Source: Megascapheus bottae
Taxonomy: Eukaryota; Chordata; Mammalia; Rodentia; Geomyidae
DNA length: 64,000 bases
Direction of reading: 5' to 3'
NCBI GenBank assembly: GCA_024803745.1
Contig: JANJXV010000013.1
Location: forward strand, 30,422,001-30,486,000
A model generated the notes under the pieces. The model made no database searches, had not been told where the DNA came from, and was given only the letters and a program-made list of their open reading frames with translations. This document shows, piece after piece, positions 33,083 to 43,500 of the stretch. Positions within the stretch are counted from its first letter, which is position 1. Each line of letters begins with the position of its first letter. Both the position numbers and the translations under genes were made by a program.

Positions 33083-33350
33083 TTGGTAATGGAAATATAA
33101 ACAGAACTACATAGACATAAAAATGTATGACTCTACAGACATAATATTTTATTACATAGATTAATATGTATCTATGACACACAAACCCTCAGCCTAATTT
33201 TAATATATATTCTAAAATCTATACAGAGGTTCCCTTCTTGAATACTTGCTTGTTAAACATGTCAATTGAAATATGATGCAAAAATCAATATTAAATAAAT
33301 AATTATAAATAAATAAAAATTATAAATAAATAAATTATAAATAAATAAAA
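33083..33350 (+). mobile_element. Short L1 3'UTR element S2 with A/AAAT tail
   Basis: 33083-33300 is the last 210-220 bp of the L1-A-type 3'UTR in plus orientation (reverse complement of about 11885-12100). Its 5' edge (ttggtaatggaaatataaac) is nearly the same as that of S1, and it shares with S1 the variant ccattacc where L1-A has ccaatacc. The tail is an (AAAT)n-like run, about 33281-33350. Confidence 0.8.
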
Positions 33351-33370
33351 ATAAATTCTTTAATAAAAAA

Positions 33371-33655
33371 GAAAGGAGTTCCCGGCTGCTTGGTGGTGAG
33401 ACGAGGCCTCCAGGTCATGGGGATCCGAGATTTACTGCCGGAAGAATCGTTCTGCTCAGTGGGTGGTGGGGGGGAGAGGGTAATGGGTACCAAGACATGT
33501 GAAAGGGTATCAATGTATGTGAATTAATGCACCTTCTATCTGGCAAATATCATGTAACCCTTTTATTAATTACAATAAAAAAAGAATAGTTCCGCTCATT
33601 TTTAATCCCATGCAGTTAAAACCTTAACACTTTAGAAAAGGAAGATATTCCATTA
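33371..33655 (+). pseudogene. GC-rich short retrocopy candidate, split by an L1 3' end
   Basis: Abruptly after A/T-rich DNA there is an 87-bp GC- and CpG-bearing block containing an ATG (catggggatccgagatttac). It continues after the inserted L1 (33459-33598) through ttttaatcccatgcagttaa to an A-rich run at about 33654-33690. GC-rich start, no intron and an A-rich end fit a truncated processed copy of a cellular mRNA. I do not recognise the parent gene. The frame from the ATG would be very short, so I do not claim a product. Confidence 0.35.
33459..33581 (+). mobile_element. 123-bp L1-B 3' end
   Basis: It has the L1-B terminal text gggtaccaagacatg style (gtgaaagggtatcaatgtat, caccttctatctggcaaata) ending in acaataaaaaa. 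The flanking duplication is aagaatcgttctgctca (33442-33458) and aagaatagttccgctca (33582-33598), two mismatches in 17. Confidence 0.93.
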
Positions 33656-33689
33656 AAAAAAACAAAAGAAAGAAAAAAGAAAAAAATGT

Positions 33690-34768
33690 TGTGTTTTGTA
33701 TATATAATTTGAATCCAGATATTCTTTGTCTCCTTCTACATTCTTTTATGTGTCTGACATCATTGGAGTTAGAGAAAGATGTTTGAAGTATAGATGATTT
33801 TAAAAATACTAAACTTTCTGACAGGGAAGAATGTACTGCATTGAAGTAACTATACTGCTTCCTTTCAGGCACAATTTAAACTGGTGGAACCTTTGAACCC
33901 ATTGGTCTGAAAGAAAACATTCAGGCTTATGGATGTCTGTATTCTGGTATGTTATGGTTTATTTGCCAGATAACTGAATTCCAAAGTGATAACCTGAGTG
34001 TTAGCACTCTCTTCATGAAATTACAGCCTATAGGGAACCATTTACAGAGCATGTTCAACAGTTTAACATGTATACAACAGGTTTATATTTTCAACTTCCT
34101 GCATTTGGCAAAGCAACGATTGTGGCTGCTAACACTAATCTGATCAATTCTGCTACAGGAGACAGAAAAGGAGCAGTTCCTCTGAGGCTTTTGTTACATT
34201 GTCCAGACAAATCAAGAAATTGTTTACCCAGAGTTTTGCTCTCACAAGTTTCAATAACTGTGATTATCTGATCTTTTTCAGAGGCCTATTTCAACACAAG
34301 GTTTTATCTATTCCTCTTGCATTTCTGGAATAACCTGCACAAAAGGTTATGCCAAGTGCTGCTAGCTATGAGACAGACCAATCTTGGCTTTTCTCAGATG
34401 AAACTCATACACAGGTTTTGTGTAAATTTGCCTCCATTCTCTTCATATACCAAATAGAAAATATATAAGACATCAGACTTTCATTCTAATGACCAGTAAC
34501 TTACAGGAGAAAGTTAAGACAACATTTGGCAACTCTCTGGGTACATTGGACTTTTGTAATTGAGACTATTTTCTAATAGAGTGTATCTCAATTAGGAGTC
34601 CTGGATGGATTCAGATCACAATGCCCAAACATACAACAGTATTTGAAAATGAAATTGTGATTTTAATCTACTAGTTCTCAAGACAATTTGTTATTTCTTT
34701 CTTCTTCTTTTCCCCTTAATGTTTATCTCAAGTTGTTACTGTATCTGACTTTGGTACACGGTATATTG
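33690..34768. other. Unique DNA, no feature seen
   Basis: Slightly less AT-rich than its surroundings in 33850-34330. Two overlapping frames of 64-67 codons have no recognisable domain. Confidence 0.45.
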
Positions 34769-34972
34769 TATGTATGTTTATTTGTGTATTTGAAAATAAG
34801 AATATAAAGGGAAAACAAGATGATTGGAAGGGGTTGGGGGAGAAAAAGTGGGAGAAAACATGGGAAGGAGTAATAATGTTCAAGAAGTAATATACCCACT
34901 ACCTGGTGAATGTAACTAACCCCTCTGTATATCACCCCAACAATAAAATAAAATTAAAATTAAAAAGACAGT
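34769..34972 (+). mobile_element. L1-C type 3' end
   Basis: Text gggaaaacaagatgattgga, gggagaaaacatgggaagg, gtgaatgtaactaacccctc, then atcaccccaacaataaaata. It is closely similar to 36205-36405. Plus orientation, 5'-truncated. Confidence 0.75.
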
Positions 34973-35559
34973 TTGTTATATAGCAATGATGACTGAAAGA
35001 AATATTCCATTTGGAGTTGATAGTGTAACTTGAGTAGCATGCGCAAGTGCTGAATTCCATTCATTGTATTACAAAATAAAACACTTTATATTACTTTCCA
35101 TTCACTGTACACGAAATCCAAGTGTAGATAAAGGTCACGATGGCAAATAGTTATAGGACTGAGTGTTCTTCAACTCAAACTGTGGATAGATTGAGAGTGG
35201 GATAAAAATAGGCTGTGGATGAAAAGATTTGGAGTAATAAACAAAAAAGGTAAATGGTTTTGTTTTGTTCCTAAAATGATCATTTATACAACAGGAAAAA
35301 GTATAGATTTGGGATTCAGACTATACTTTTATGACCTTGAATTAAGTTCCAGTTATGACAAATATATGAAATTTGACCTATTTGTAGCCCTCATAAAATT
35401 CTATATTCAAGGAACGCTGGAAGAATTCCTATGAAAAACAGTATAGCAGTCAGTATAGCAGTCAAAACCTTCAGTGTGGAGCATGACAAAGCAAGGTCAA
35501 CATTTCATTGAAAAATATTACACAGAGCCCAATAATAACTCATTACCTTTCCTTAAAAT
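34973..35559. other. Unique AT-rich DNA, no feature seen
   Basis: No gene seen. A 71-codon frame at 35219-35434 has no recognisable domain. Confidence 0.45.
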
Positions 35560-35815
35560 CACATTTTTTAAAGCATGGGGCTTGAACTCATGGCCTGAAC
35601 TCTCTGAGCTTTTTTACCTAAGGCTAATACTCACCACTTTGAGCCACAGGGCCACTTCCACTTTGAACCACAGGGCCACTTCTGGCTTTTACAGAGTAGT
35701 TTATTAGAAGTGAGTTTCTCTCATACTTTCATGTTAAGGCTGCCTTTGAAACATGATCTTCAGATCTCAGCTTCCTTAATAGTTAGGATTACAGGCATGA
35801 GTCACTGGCACTTGG
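35560..35815 (-). mobile_element. Dimeric SINE with a 24-bp internal duplication
   Basis: Reverse of the B1-headed dimer: plus-strand ggggcttgaactcatggcc, ctgactct-type right arm, then cagatctcagcttccttaat and aggattacaggcatgagtc at the B1 end. In the right arm cactttgagccacagggccac (35635 on) is followed directly by a second copy (35659 on), period 24. Confidence 0.8.
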
Positions 35816-36204
35816 CTACATTATTTCTATTTTAAATAGTATAATAGAAATGTAAAATACACTGAGGGGAAAATAGCATGTAGAAAAGATTATTCTACAG
35901 ACAGGGGATGAACTGTCTTCTCATATAGAGAGAAGAAAGACCATTATCTTAACATGAGAAATGAAACCAAGAGAAATTTGTACAAAGCTTGTCAAAAATA
36001 ACTCTGATCATTAAATTCCGCCATGTAATTTATTCACATTTTCCAGATTTAATAAACTTGTGCAATTTCAAATGCAATTTGATTCTCACTGATTTGAGAG
36101 AAGTGGAATTAGGCACATATTCCTTTCCTGGAGAACACTCCTATGCTAACATTTATATCATTCTTCTCTTCATTTAAGTGTGCTTTATCAGTCTAATTTG
36201 CAGA
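35816..36204. other. Unique AT-rich DNA, no feature seen
   Basis: Nothing recognisable. Confidence 0.45.
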
Positions 36205-36405
36205 CCAAAACTCTTTATTCGAAACAGGGAAAGGAAAGGGGAAAACAAGATGATTGTGAGGAGATGGAGGAAGAAAAATTGTCAGAAAAACATGGGAAGG
36301 GGTGTCAAGTTTCAATAAGTAATGTACCTACTACTGGACGAATGTAACTGTAAACCCCTATGTACATCACCCCAGCAATAAAATATGATTAAAATTTGGA
36401 GCTGA
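36205..36405 (+). mobile_element. L1-C type 3' end
   Basis: Text ggggaaaacaagatgattgt, aacatgggaaggggtgtcaa, cgaatgtaactgtaaacccc, and catcaccccagcaataaaat. Plus orientation, 5'-truncated. Confidence 0.78.
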
Positions 36406-37014
36406 AAAAAATAGCTTCATTTCATTCAGTCAGAAATGTTGGTGATACCTGAATCTACTATCAGAGGATAGTATTAGAGGTTGAGATTATATTACATGAA
36501 ATGTAAAAAGCCATTTAAATAAACCCGAGTCTTATTCAGGCAGTACAGATGAGATTTAGAAAGGTTCGCCTTCAAATAATTGGAGTGTCTTTGAGTCAAA
36601 TAGTATCTAAGAGCTAATTATTTTGATCAGCTTCACATCTGCCTATTTATTATTTGTGAAGCTTCCTATATTAATGTCATTTTAGATGTTGTCACTAGTA
36701 TTTTAATTTCATCCTTTTATCATTAAATTTTAAGTGATATTGACATAGTCTCAGTTTGAGTCCTTTAATAGATATCTGATATGCAAATGTAATTTTTTTA
36801 AACTTAGAAATATGACTAAGAGCAAAAGGAGTAATCACCACTATGTACAGAGAAAAAATAACTTAGACTTGGTTGAATTTATTAAATTTAGAAGAATTAC
36901 AATACATGTTTTAGAATAATGCAATTCCAAAAACCATCACCAACATGAGAATTTTGGAATAGTAATAAGTCCATATATATATATATATACATATAGATAT
37001 ATAGATATCTTTTT
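36406..37014. other. Unique AT-rich DNA
   Basis: Only a short (TA)n run at about 36974-36990 stands out. Confidence 0.45.
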
Positions 37015-37415
37015 TAGCCTGTGCCTAACAGCCCCAGTGTTTCTCCTAAGATATCCAATATGACTTTCTATGATTTTCCCATCTTACTCTGAGATTTTGA
37101 TTCAGTTTGAATTGGTGCTAGTCAAAGGTGATAGATAAGAACCTAGTTTCAGTTTTCTGCATGAGGATGCACAATATGGTCAACATATAGTTGAAGAGGC
37201 TTTCTTCCAGCCTATTTTTTATTACATTACTGATTTTATATGGTTGCATAAATATTATATGATTATGAATACTATATGTCAGTAGGTTCATTTCTGGGAT
37301 TGTTACATTGGTCCTCAGCCATATTCTTGTGCCATTACCAAACTGATTAAATTACAATAGCTTTCCCTCATTTGTGGAAGCTAGAATGTGCCTAAAAAAT
37401 CTGTAACTTAAAAAA
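37015..37415 (-). mobile_element. Old L1 ORF2 fragment
   Basis: It parallels 13040-13400 of L1-A (fragments such as ttgattcagtttgaattggt, cagttttctgcatgagg, cattggtcctcagccatatt, ttgtgccattaccaaactg) but is considerably more diverged. Confidence 0.7.
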
Positions 37416-37427
37416 AAAAAAACTGAG

Positions 37428-37512
37428 TGGCCAGAGCGGTGGCTCATGCCTGTAATCCTCTCTATCCAGGAGGTTGAGATTTGAGGATCAAAGTTCAAAG
37501 GCAATTTCCTCC
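37428..37512 (+). mobile_element. Truncated B1-like SINE left arm
   Basis: gagcggtggctcatgcctg and taatcctctctatccaggagg are a clear 7SL-type 5' end. It stops after about 85 bp without the right arm. It begins next to an A12 run. Confidence 0.75.
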
Positions 37513-38016
37513 CCCTTGAAAAATTTTGTTTTTTTGCCCACTTAGATAAAACATAAAAATGTTTTGAGGTATTTTCTGCCTTTCCTGTTTTGATGATGGC
37601 ATTGAATGTGGCCTTTAGTTTTAAATAGTCCTTGTTTAATGTGATTTTTGAAGACTGCTTTGACTTTTGGCATTATTATGTTACTGTCACAATTCAAGTA
37701 TAGTGGAAATTACACTCCTGTTACTACTTATGCAGCTAAAATGATTTTGTTAAAAATTTTAAAATAAAGGAAAAAGGTAAATGTAAAGTTTGTATTTAAT
37801 TAAAGATTCATCCTGACATTTCAGATATAAGAAAATCTATTTCAATTAAAAACAACAGCAAAACCCAAAACAAATCATAGGTCATCACAAGATTGAGGAA
37901 AATCAGAAAGCATATTTTACAGAAATTAGAGATATTTTTCCAATGAGCCTAAAATTAAAGAAAGGAACTTTCATATCAATGGAAGCTTAATAGAAATAAT
38001 TGGAAGTAAAGAATCA
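37513..38016. other. AT-rich DNA, possibly decayed L1
   Basis: The first 170 bp have the T-rich style of an L1 read on minus but no definite match. Confidence 0.35.
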
Positions 38017-39110
38017 AAAGCTCAAAAAATTGAATCAATCCAAAACTAATCTCCAAAGTAACAACCATCCCATTAAAAGATGGGCCAAAGACTTAAAGAG
38101 AGTCTTCTCTGAAGAAGAAACAAAAATGGCCTATAGACACATGAAGAAATGCTCAACATCTCAGGTCATAAAAGAAATGCAAATCAAAACAACTCTAAGA
38201 TCCCACCTCACTCCAGTTAGAATGGCCAGGATCAGGAAAACTAATAACAACAGATGCTGGAGGGGATGTGGCCAGGAGGGATCACTACTACACTGTTGGT
38301 GGGAGTGAAAACTTGTTCAACCACAATGGAAAGCAATATGGCAGTTCCTCAAAAGACTAAACATAGAGTTCCCCTATGATCCAGCAATTCCACTCCTTGG
38401 CATTTACCCAACTGTCCAGAAACAAGGACATACTAAATCCACCAGCACAACAATGTTCATTGCCGCACTATTTACCATGGCAAAGATATGGAACCAACCT
38501 AGATGTCCGTCAGTTGATGAGTGGATCAACAAGATGTGGCATTTGTACACAATGGAATTCTATGCTGCTGTCAGAAAGAATGACATTGCCCCATTTGTTA
38601 GGAAATGGAAAGACTTAGAAAAGATCATATTAAGTGAAGTAAGCCAGACTCAAAGGAACTTAGGCTCAATGGTTTCCCTCATTTGTCATAATCAGTAGAA
38701 ACATTGGGCCCTCCTAGCAGAGATTTGCAATAGAGCAAAACCTTGATACAAAAGGCCATATAGTAGGATGCTAAATGAAAGGATCTCTAGGATATAGAAA
38801 CATAAGCCATATAATGAATGATTATTGTCCTTAAGGTACTATGTTGTCTCTCATCTCCTTTGCTGTCCCTTGGTTATCTCATATTGTTTCAGTATCTCAC
38901 TTTGTTACCTGATATATTGGATATATTTGTATTTGGTTTTTTGAAATTGGATAGGGAACGGGGGGAAAACCAGATGAGGGGTAGGGTTGGGGGGATGGAA
39001 ATGGGTACCAAGACTGTGAAAGGGTATCAATGTATGGGAATTAATGCACCATCTATCTGGCAAATATCATGTAACCCTTCTATTAATTACAATAAAAAAT
39101 GTATGAAAAA
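38017..39110 (+). mobile_element. 5'-truncated L1-B
   Basis: ORF2 C-terminal frames: 38000-38308 ([20 protein letters not shown] to GSLLHCWWE, with the Cys-rich knuckle) and 38453-38698 (YTMEFYAAVRKNDIAPFVRK to SLICHNQ, ending at the normal ORF2 stop). They are separated by a frameshift. The 3'UTR and acaataaaaa tail end at about 39105. Only a weak flanking repeat is visible (aaagaatca near 38008, aaagaatta near 39110). Confidence 0.92.
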
Positions 39111-39534
39111 AAGAATTACATGGGGCTTCATATTAGTCTAAATGGTTCAAACAGGGATTCAACATCTTATTTCCAAGGTATTGTAGAAGTTAGTTTTCTT
39201 CTTTTTCATAGTCCTGAAACAGTAATTCCAGAAAATACATAATTTTGCAGAGAGTTATTAGATTCAGTAATGCTAAGCTAATGATTTTTCAATACAAGCA
39301 TAGGTGGACAGTAGATCTAGAATACAACTAAACATGATGACTTCTATAGTGATTTATGCATATACAGACACATAAACTGTTATGTTATACCAAAGGGAGA
39401 AATCCAACTTAATAACTCCTCTGAATATCTAAATTAATATTTGTCAAAATAAATTCGAAGAAATGGGACCATGATGTTTTTTTATCTATGTTGTGAATGT
39501 TTTTGTTTAATTTTGTTTTGTCTTTGGAGGGGAG
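39111..39534. other. Unique AT-rich DNA, no feature seen
   Basis: Nothing recognisable. Confidence 0.45.
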
Positions 39535-39755
39535 GCAAAACAGTAATGCAGGAATAGAGGAAAGAAGAGTAACCAAATGCATTCAATAAGCACTATGCTA
39601 TCAGTGAACCATGTAACTTGTTGGTAGAGACGTCACTGGGAAAGTAAAAGGGACAAAAATGTACAAAAGCATTAAACCCATAACCTGACCTAGGAAACTG
39701 TAACCACTTTATATGACTCCTTAAAAACAGCAATAAAAACAGTCTAAAATAGAAA
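39535..39755 (+). mobile_element. Old L1-like 3' end
   Basis: gacgtcactgggaaagtaaaag, tacaaaagcattaaacccat, ggaaactgtaaccactttat, then aacagcaataaaaac: a 3'UTR-like text ending in AATAAA. It differs from L1-A, L1-B and L1-C. Confidence 0.5.
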
Positions 39756-40397
39756 AGATATCTACTACTTCCAATACTGTTTATAACTCTCAAAATGCAT
39801 GTCCTAAGTTTTTGTAAATGAAATCTTTATACATTGAGTGCTGTGCCTCTTGAGGGGTGAGTTGATATCCAGGGTCGCCTGTAATCTAAGCCCTTGATGG
39901 ACTTTACTTCTGCTTCTTTACTGCCATCTTCTGACATGGTCTGTGTTTGCTCATCTATTGGTTGTCACTCCTCTGGTCCTCTTTTCTTAGAGAAGCATTG
40001 AGGAATTTGAGCTAATTAGAGAGCACGTTCACTTTACTAATCTCCTAGATGCTTTACACTCCCAGGTGAGGTTTTCAAGCAAGGTTCTGTCTTTGCCATT
40101 ACTTACTTGAGTAAATTTGCACATGGATTCCATCCTAAAAGCAAATTCTGGACACAATGCTTTTGTTTTTTTTTCAAGAGTAGAATATGAAACCTATTTT
40201 AGTCTTATAAACAGGTAATCCACGAAATAAATAAGAAAGAATTTGTAATTTATGTATTTGCTCTAAAACAGGACAACACCGAGGTGCTCTTTCAAGGAAG
40301 CATGATTTACCAGAGATATATGTAAAAATAATTTCAGTTATGCTCCTTTTAAATGTGTAAGACCTGGAAATGTGGTGTCACTAAATTAACCTTATTC
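39756..40397. other. Unique DNA, no feature seen
   Basis: Slightly higher GC at 39840-40090 but no ORF or repeat recognised. Confidence 0.45.
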
Positions 40398-40475
40398 TTA
40401 GTAGTAGTGGGGATTAAATTCACATTTGCTAGGCATGTACTCTACTACTTTTACCACATCTTCATCCTCTTTGGA
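40398..40475 (-). mobile_element. ID-like SINE fragment
   Basis: The plus strand reads tggggattaaattcacattt, gctaggcatgtactctacta, ctacttttaccacatc, the reverse of a decayed tRNA-derived ID head (ggattgaacccagggcc, gctaggcaagcactctacca). Confidence 0.6.
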
Positions 40476-41019
40476 CATTGGTTATATAGATATTGATTAT
40501 AAGTAGTCTCATTTATGATCAATGTTCAATATAACTAATAAAGAGGATATTATATGTAAAAGCAGTCAAGTTCCTAGACATTACAAACACTGGGCTGATT
40601 TTTTTCTTAAAAATAATCATTTCATCAGGAATAACTAAAGTATTTCTGTTGGAATAGTTTTCATAAAAATGATAGATAACTTCTTTTGTTCAAATTATAC
40701 TAAGGTATAGTTAAAATCTTTTATTTTGTTTGTTCCAACTACAAAATTTTCTGGGTATGTGATTTTAATGAAAATAATTGTAAAGATAATGAATATCATG
40801 AAATATATTAGCTATTACTTTATACATACTTTCCTCTTACCTTTTGTGTTTAGTTATTTTTTATGTTTAGTTTTTGAATTGAAAGATAGGAGGAAGATCT
40901 ATTAATCATAAAAATAAGTAAATATATGTTAGGTATAAATTCATTTACTTATTTTTAATTTTTATCTTAAAACATATAGATCTTTTAAAGGTAATTTATT
41001 GTTATCTCTAAACTGTTAT
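40476..41019. other. Unique AT-rich DNA, no feature seen
   Basis: Nothing recognisable. Confidence 0.45.
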
Positions 41020-41420
41020 TATTTCCTGTTACTATGTAAAAAACCATCCCCAAGCTTAATGACTAAAATCATCCCACAAGCATGATGTTATTTTGATGGC
41101 ATCAAAATAATCTCAGGTAGATCTTACCTAAAGACTTTGGCATTTCATGAAGTGACACTCAAAAGGCCTTTGCAGCTTCAGATTATCAAGTAGTTTAGCT
41201 GAAAGCTTGTCTAGTTTGTGGTTGTTAGCCAGCACACATACATATTTACCTGTGACCTAGCCATCTTCACAGTATGGTGCTCAGAAAGAGACCCTTTAAG
41301 AAACCGGTATCTTCACAGGCTTACTTTGCCCCAGTAAGACTTCCTTCATATCCTATTTTCTAACACTGGGAAATTAGGTTTTAGAGAAGGAGGTGTAGCC
41401 TCCACTCACAAGGGGATACA
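41020..41420. other. Possible ancient mammal-wide repeat, class not assigned
   Basis: tttcctgttactatgtaaaa, aaccatccccaagcttaatg and the later ctgtgacctagccatcttc and ggtgtagcctcc have the flavour of an old mammalian interspersed repeat with a gtaacaaaccaccc-like start. I cannot name the family and the call is weak. Confidence 0.25.
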
Positions 41421-41514
41421 TGTCAGTGAATTTGATTAAATGATTTGGAAACTGTAAAAAGTCCTTCTTCTGGAAACGGATCACTTCAATTTAACTACAA
41501 CGGAAACATACAAT

Positions 41515-42160
41515 TTTTTTTCAGTTTTTATTATTATTCAAATTTTATTGTCATGGTGATGAATAAAGGGGTTACAGTTACATTTGTAATGTTAATAAGT
41601 ATATTACTTCTTGAATATTGTTATCCCTTCCCATCTTTTTTTTTCACACTTTCCCTCCCCACCCCCTCCTAAGTTGCAAAGGTCATTTCCAATATATTGT
41701 CTGGTGAATATCACTGTTACACTTGTTCATCCTTTGTCCTTTGTCACATCTTCTTTTTTTTCCACTTTCCTTCCCTGATTCAAATAAACAAATAAATATG
41801 TATACAGGTACTAAAGTCAAATACAGCAGCAATAGAGGATAAACCATAAGGGGGAAAAAGAAAATGAGAAAGAGGAAAATAAAAGAATAAGGAAATAAGT
41901 TCATACTGTACATTGAAAACAAAAACTACAAGGATAAATCCCATTTCTCTATCTTGGAGTTCATTTAGCTCAGCCTCATCCTTTATGACCATACGAACAT
42001 ATCTTCCAAGTTATTAAGCTCCTCTGCTAGGAAAATCCTAGATGTATACTAATTATTACAAATGAGGGAAACCATGGAGCCTATGTTCCTTTGGCTCTGG
42101 CTTACTTCACTTAATAGGATTTTTTTCTAAGTCCATTTCAGTGGAAATAGGCCAATGTCA
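41515..42160 (-). mobile_element. L1-C: 3'UTR and ORF2 end
   Basis: Starting at the left A-tail side: ttgtcatggtgatgaataaa, ggggttacagttacatttgt, a C-rich block, then aatgagggaaaccatggagc and ttcctttggctctggcttac, where it is parallel to L1-B (compare 14520-14600). ORF2 is not open. It ends where a (CA)n tract has grown at the YLYTMEF codon position. Confidence 0.82.
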
Positions 42161-42162
42161 TT

Positions 42163-42195
42163 GTATACACACACACCACACACACACACACACAT
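42163..42195. repeat. (CA)n microsatellite
   Basis: tacacacacaccacacacac with one interruption, at the end of the L1-C copy. Confidence 0.93.
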
Positions 42196-42202
42196 TTTTT
42201 TG

Positions 42203-42239
42203 CATTAATTCCCATACATTGATACCCTTTCACATGTCA
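42203..42239 (-). mobile_element. 37-bp scrap of L1-B 3'UTR
   Basis: gcattaattcccatacattg followed by ataccctttcacatgtc matches the L1-B 3' end (compare 14159-14195). It has neither tail nor flanking duplication. Confidence 0.65.
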
Positions 42240-42915
42240 AACAAACAATTTGTAAGAAACTTTACAAAGCAATTTACAAAGCAAGGGCCATAGAACAATG
42301 AAGAGAGGAATTTAAGGAGTATAAGACTATAAAATAAAAATATTTAAAGCATATCATACAAATCTAAGAAAACTGAAGGAATGGCAAGGGCTTCAAAGGA
42401 TAGGGGAGAAAAAGAAAAGAAAAAATATGAATGATTATGCATTATAGTTATAAACTGAGTTGTTGAATGGTAGGTAGCTCCTTTATACAAATACCTGAAG
42501 TTAATGAAAACATAATTTTTATTAAAATATAAAATATATAATTTTGTAAAAGAACCATTACCACAAGAGCAATTTTCCTAAATACATAATTTATTATAAA
42601 GCCAGGCTAAAGATTAAGTAACAAATACTATTATACATATCAAACCCATATTCGAATAAACTCCCAGGGTATGGTTCTTTGTGTTTACATCTTTAAGTAG
42701 GTCAAGTAAAGAAATATAAGTAGATGTTTGAGATTCAACCAACATATAATATTGAGAAAGGCAGAAAATATCTTCCATTTAAAAGAGAAACAAGAAAAGA
42801 GATTAAGAAAATAACAGAAAGAGGTGAATTTGAAAAAATACAATACATGTGTGCATGAAAATATCACTATTGCTTATGGACCATTAATTTAGGTCACTTT
42901 ATTTTGAAAGCAATC
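42240..42915. other. AT-rich DNA, no feature seen
   Basis: Nothing recognisable. Confidence 0.45.
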
Positions 42916-43085
42916 AAAAGCATAGTGGTATAAAATTGTAATCCCAGTACTAGGAAGTAGAGGCATAAGGATGAATAATTTTGTGTCAGTTTGGACAAAG
43001 TCAGATTCAAAAGCAAAAGGAGACAAAAGAAATAGCACTATGGTTAAAGTGGTAAAGCACTTGCTTTAGCAGCAGGCATACTCTG
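42916..43085 (+). mobile_element. Old dimeric SINE
   Basis: Left arm: aaaattgtaatcccagtacta and gaagtagaggcataagg. Right arm: ggttaaagtggtaaagcactt. The middle is shortened. Confidence 0.65.
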
Positions 43086-43189
43086 GTTTTTTGTCTTGTT
43101 TTGTTTTATTATGTTTGTTTTGGTTTTTCAAATTATATTATTATTATCTTCAAGGAATTGTACAAAAGATTTGTCATTTGGCAAATCAG

Positions 43190-43365
43190 TTTATTCTTTT
43201 ACTTTTATGAAAGTTATTTTCTATGTTTTTAAAAATTTTATCATGGTAATATGCGGAGGGTTATAATTACATTGGTAAGGTAGTGAGTACATTACTTCTT
43301 GAACTTTGCTACACCTTCCCATATTTTTCTCCCACTTTCCCTTCTGCCACCTCCTGTCATGTTAG
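43190..43365 (-). mobile_element. L1-C type 3' end
   Basis: aaaattttatcatggtaata, gagggttataattacattgg, agtgagtacattacttcttg, cttcccatatttttctccc and gccacctcctgtcatgtta match the 41530-41680 copy in order. Confidence 0.75.
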
Positions 43366-43429
43366 ATGAGACTCTGCTTTCTATCACTAGTGTAATGAAA
43401 AACTCAGAACAAGCAAGCAAAGATGATGG

Positions 43430-43500
43430 TGGAAATTGACGATGGGCCTCCTGAGTAGGTAGGATTACAGACATGTGCCACTGGTGACTACTGGCTACTT
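43430..43500 (-). mobile_element. SINE B1-like fragment
   Basis: gggcctcctgagtaggtagg and attacagacatgtgccactgg are the reverse of a B1-like 5' arm. Confidence 0.6.

Noticed and set aside
41020..41420. Naming a specific DNA transposon or LTR family
   Set aside because: Only a loose resemblance; kept as a low-confidence unassigned entry.
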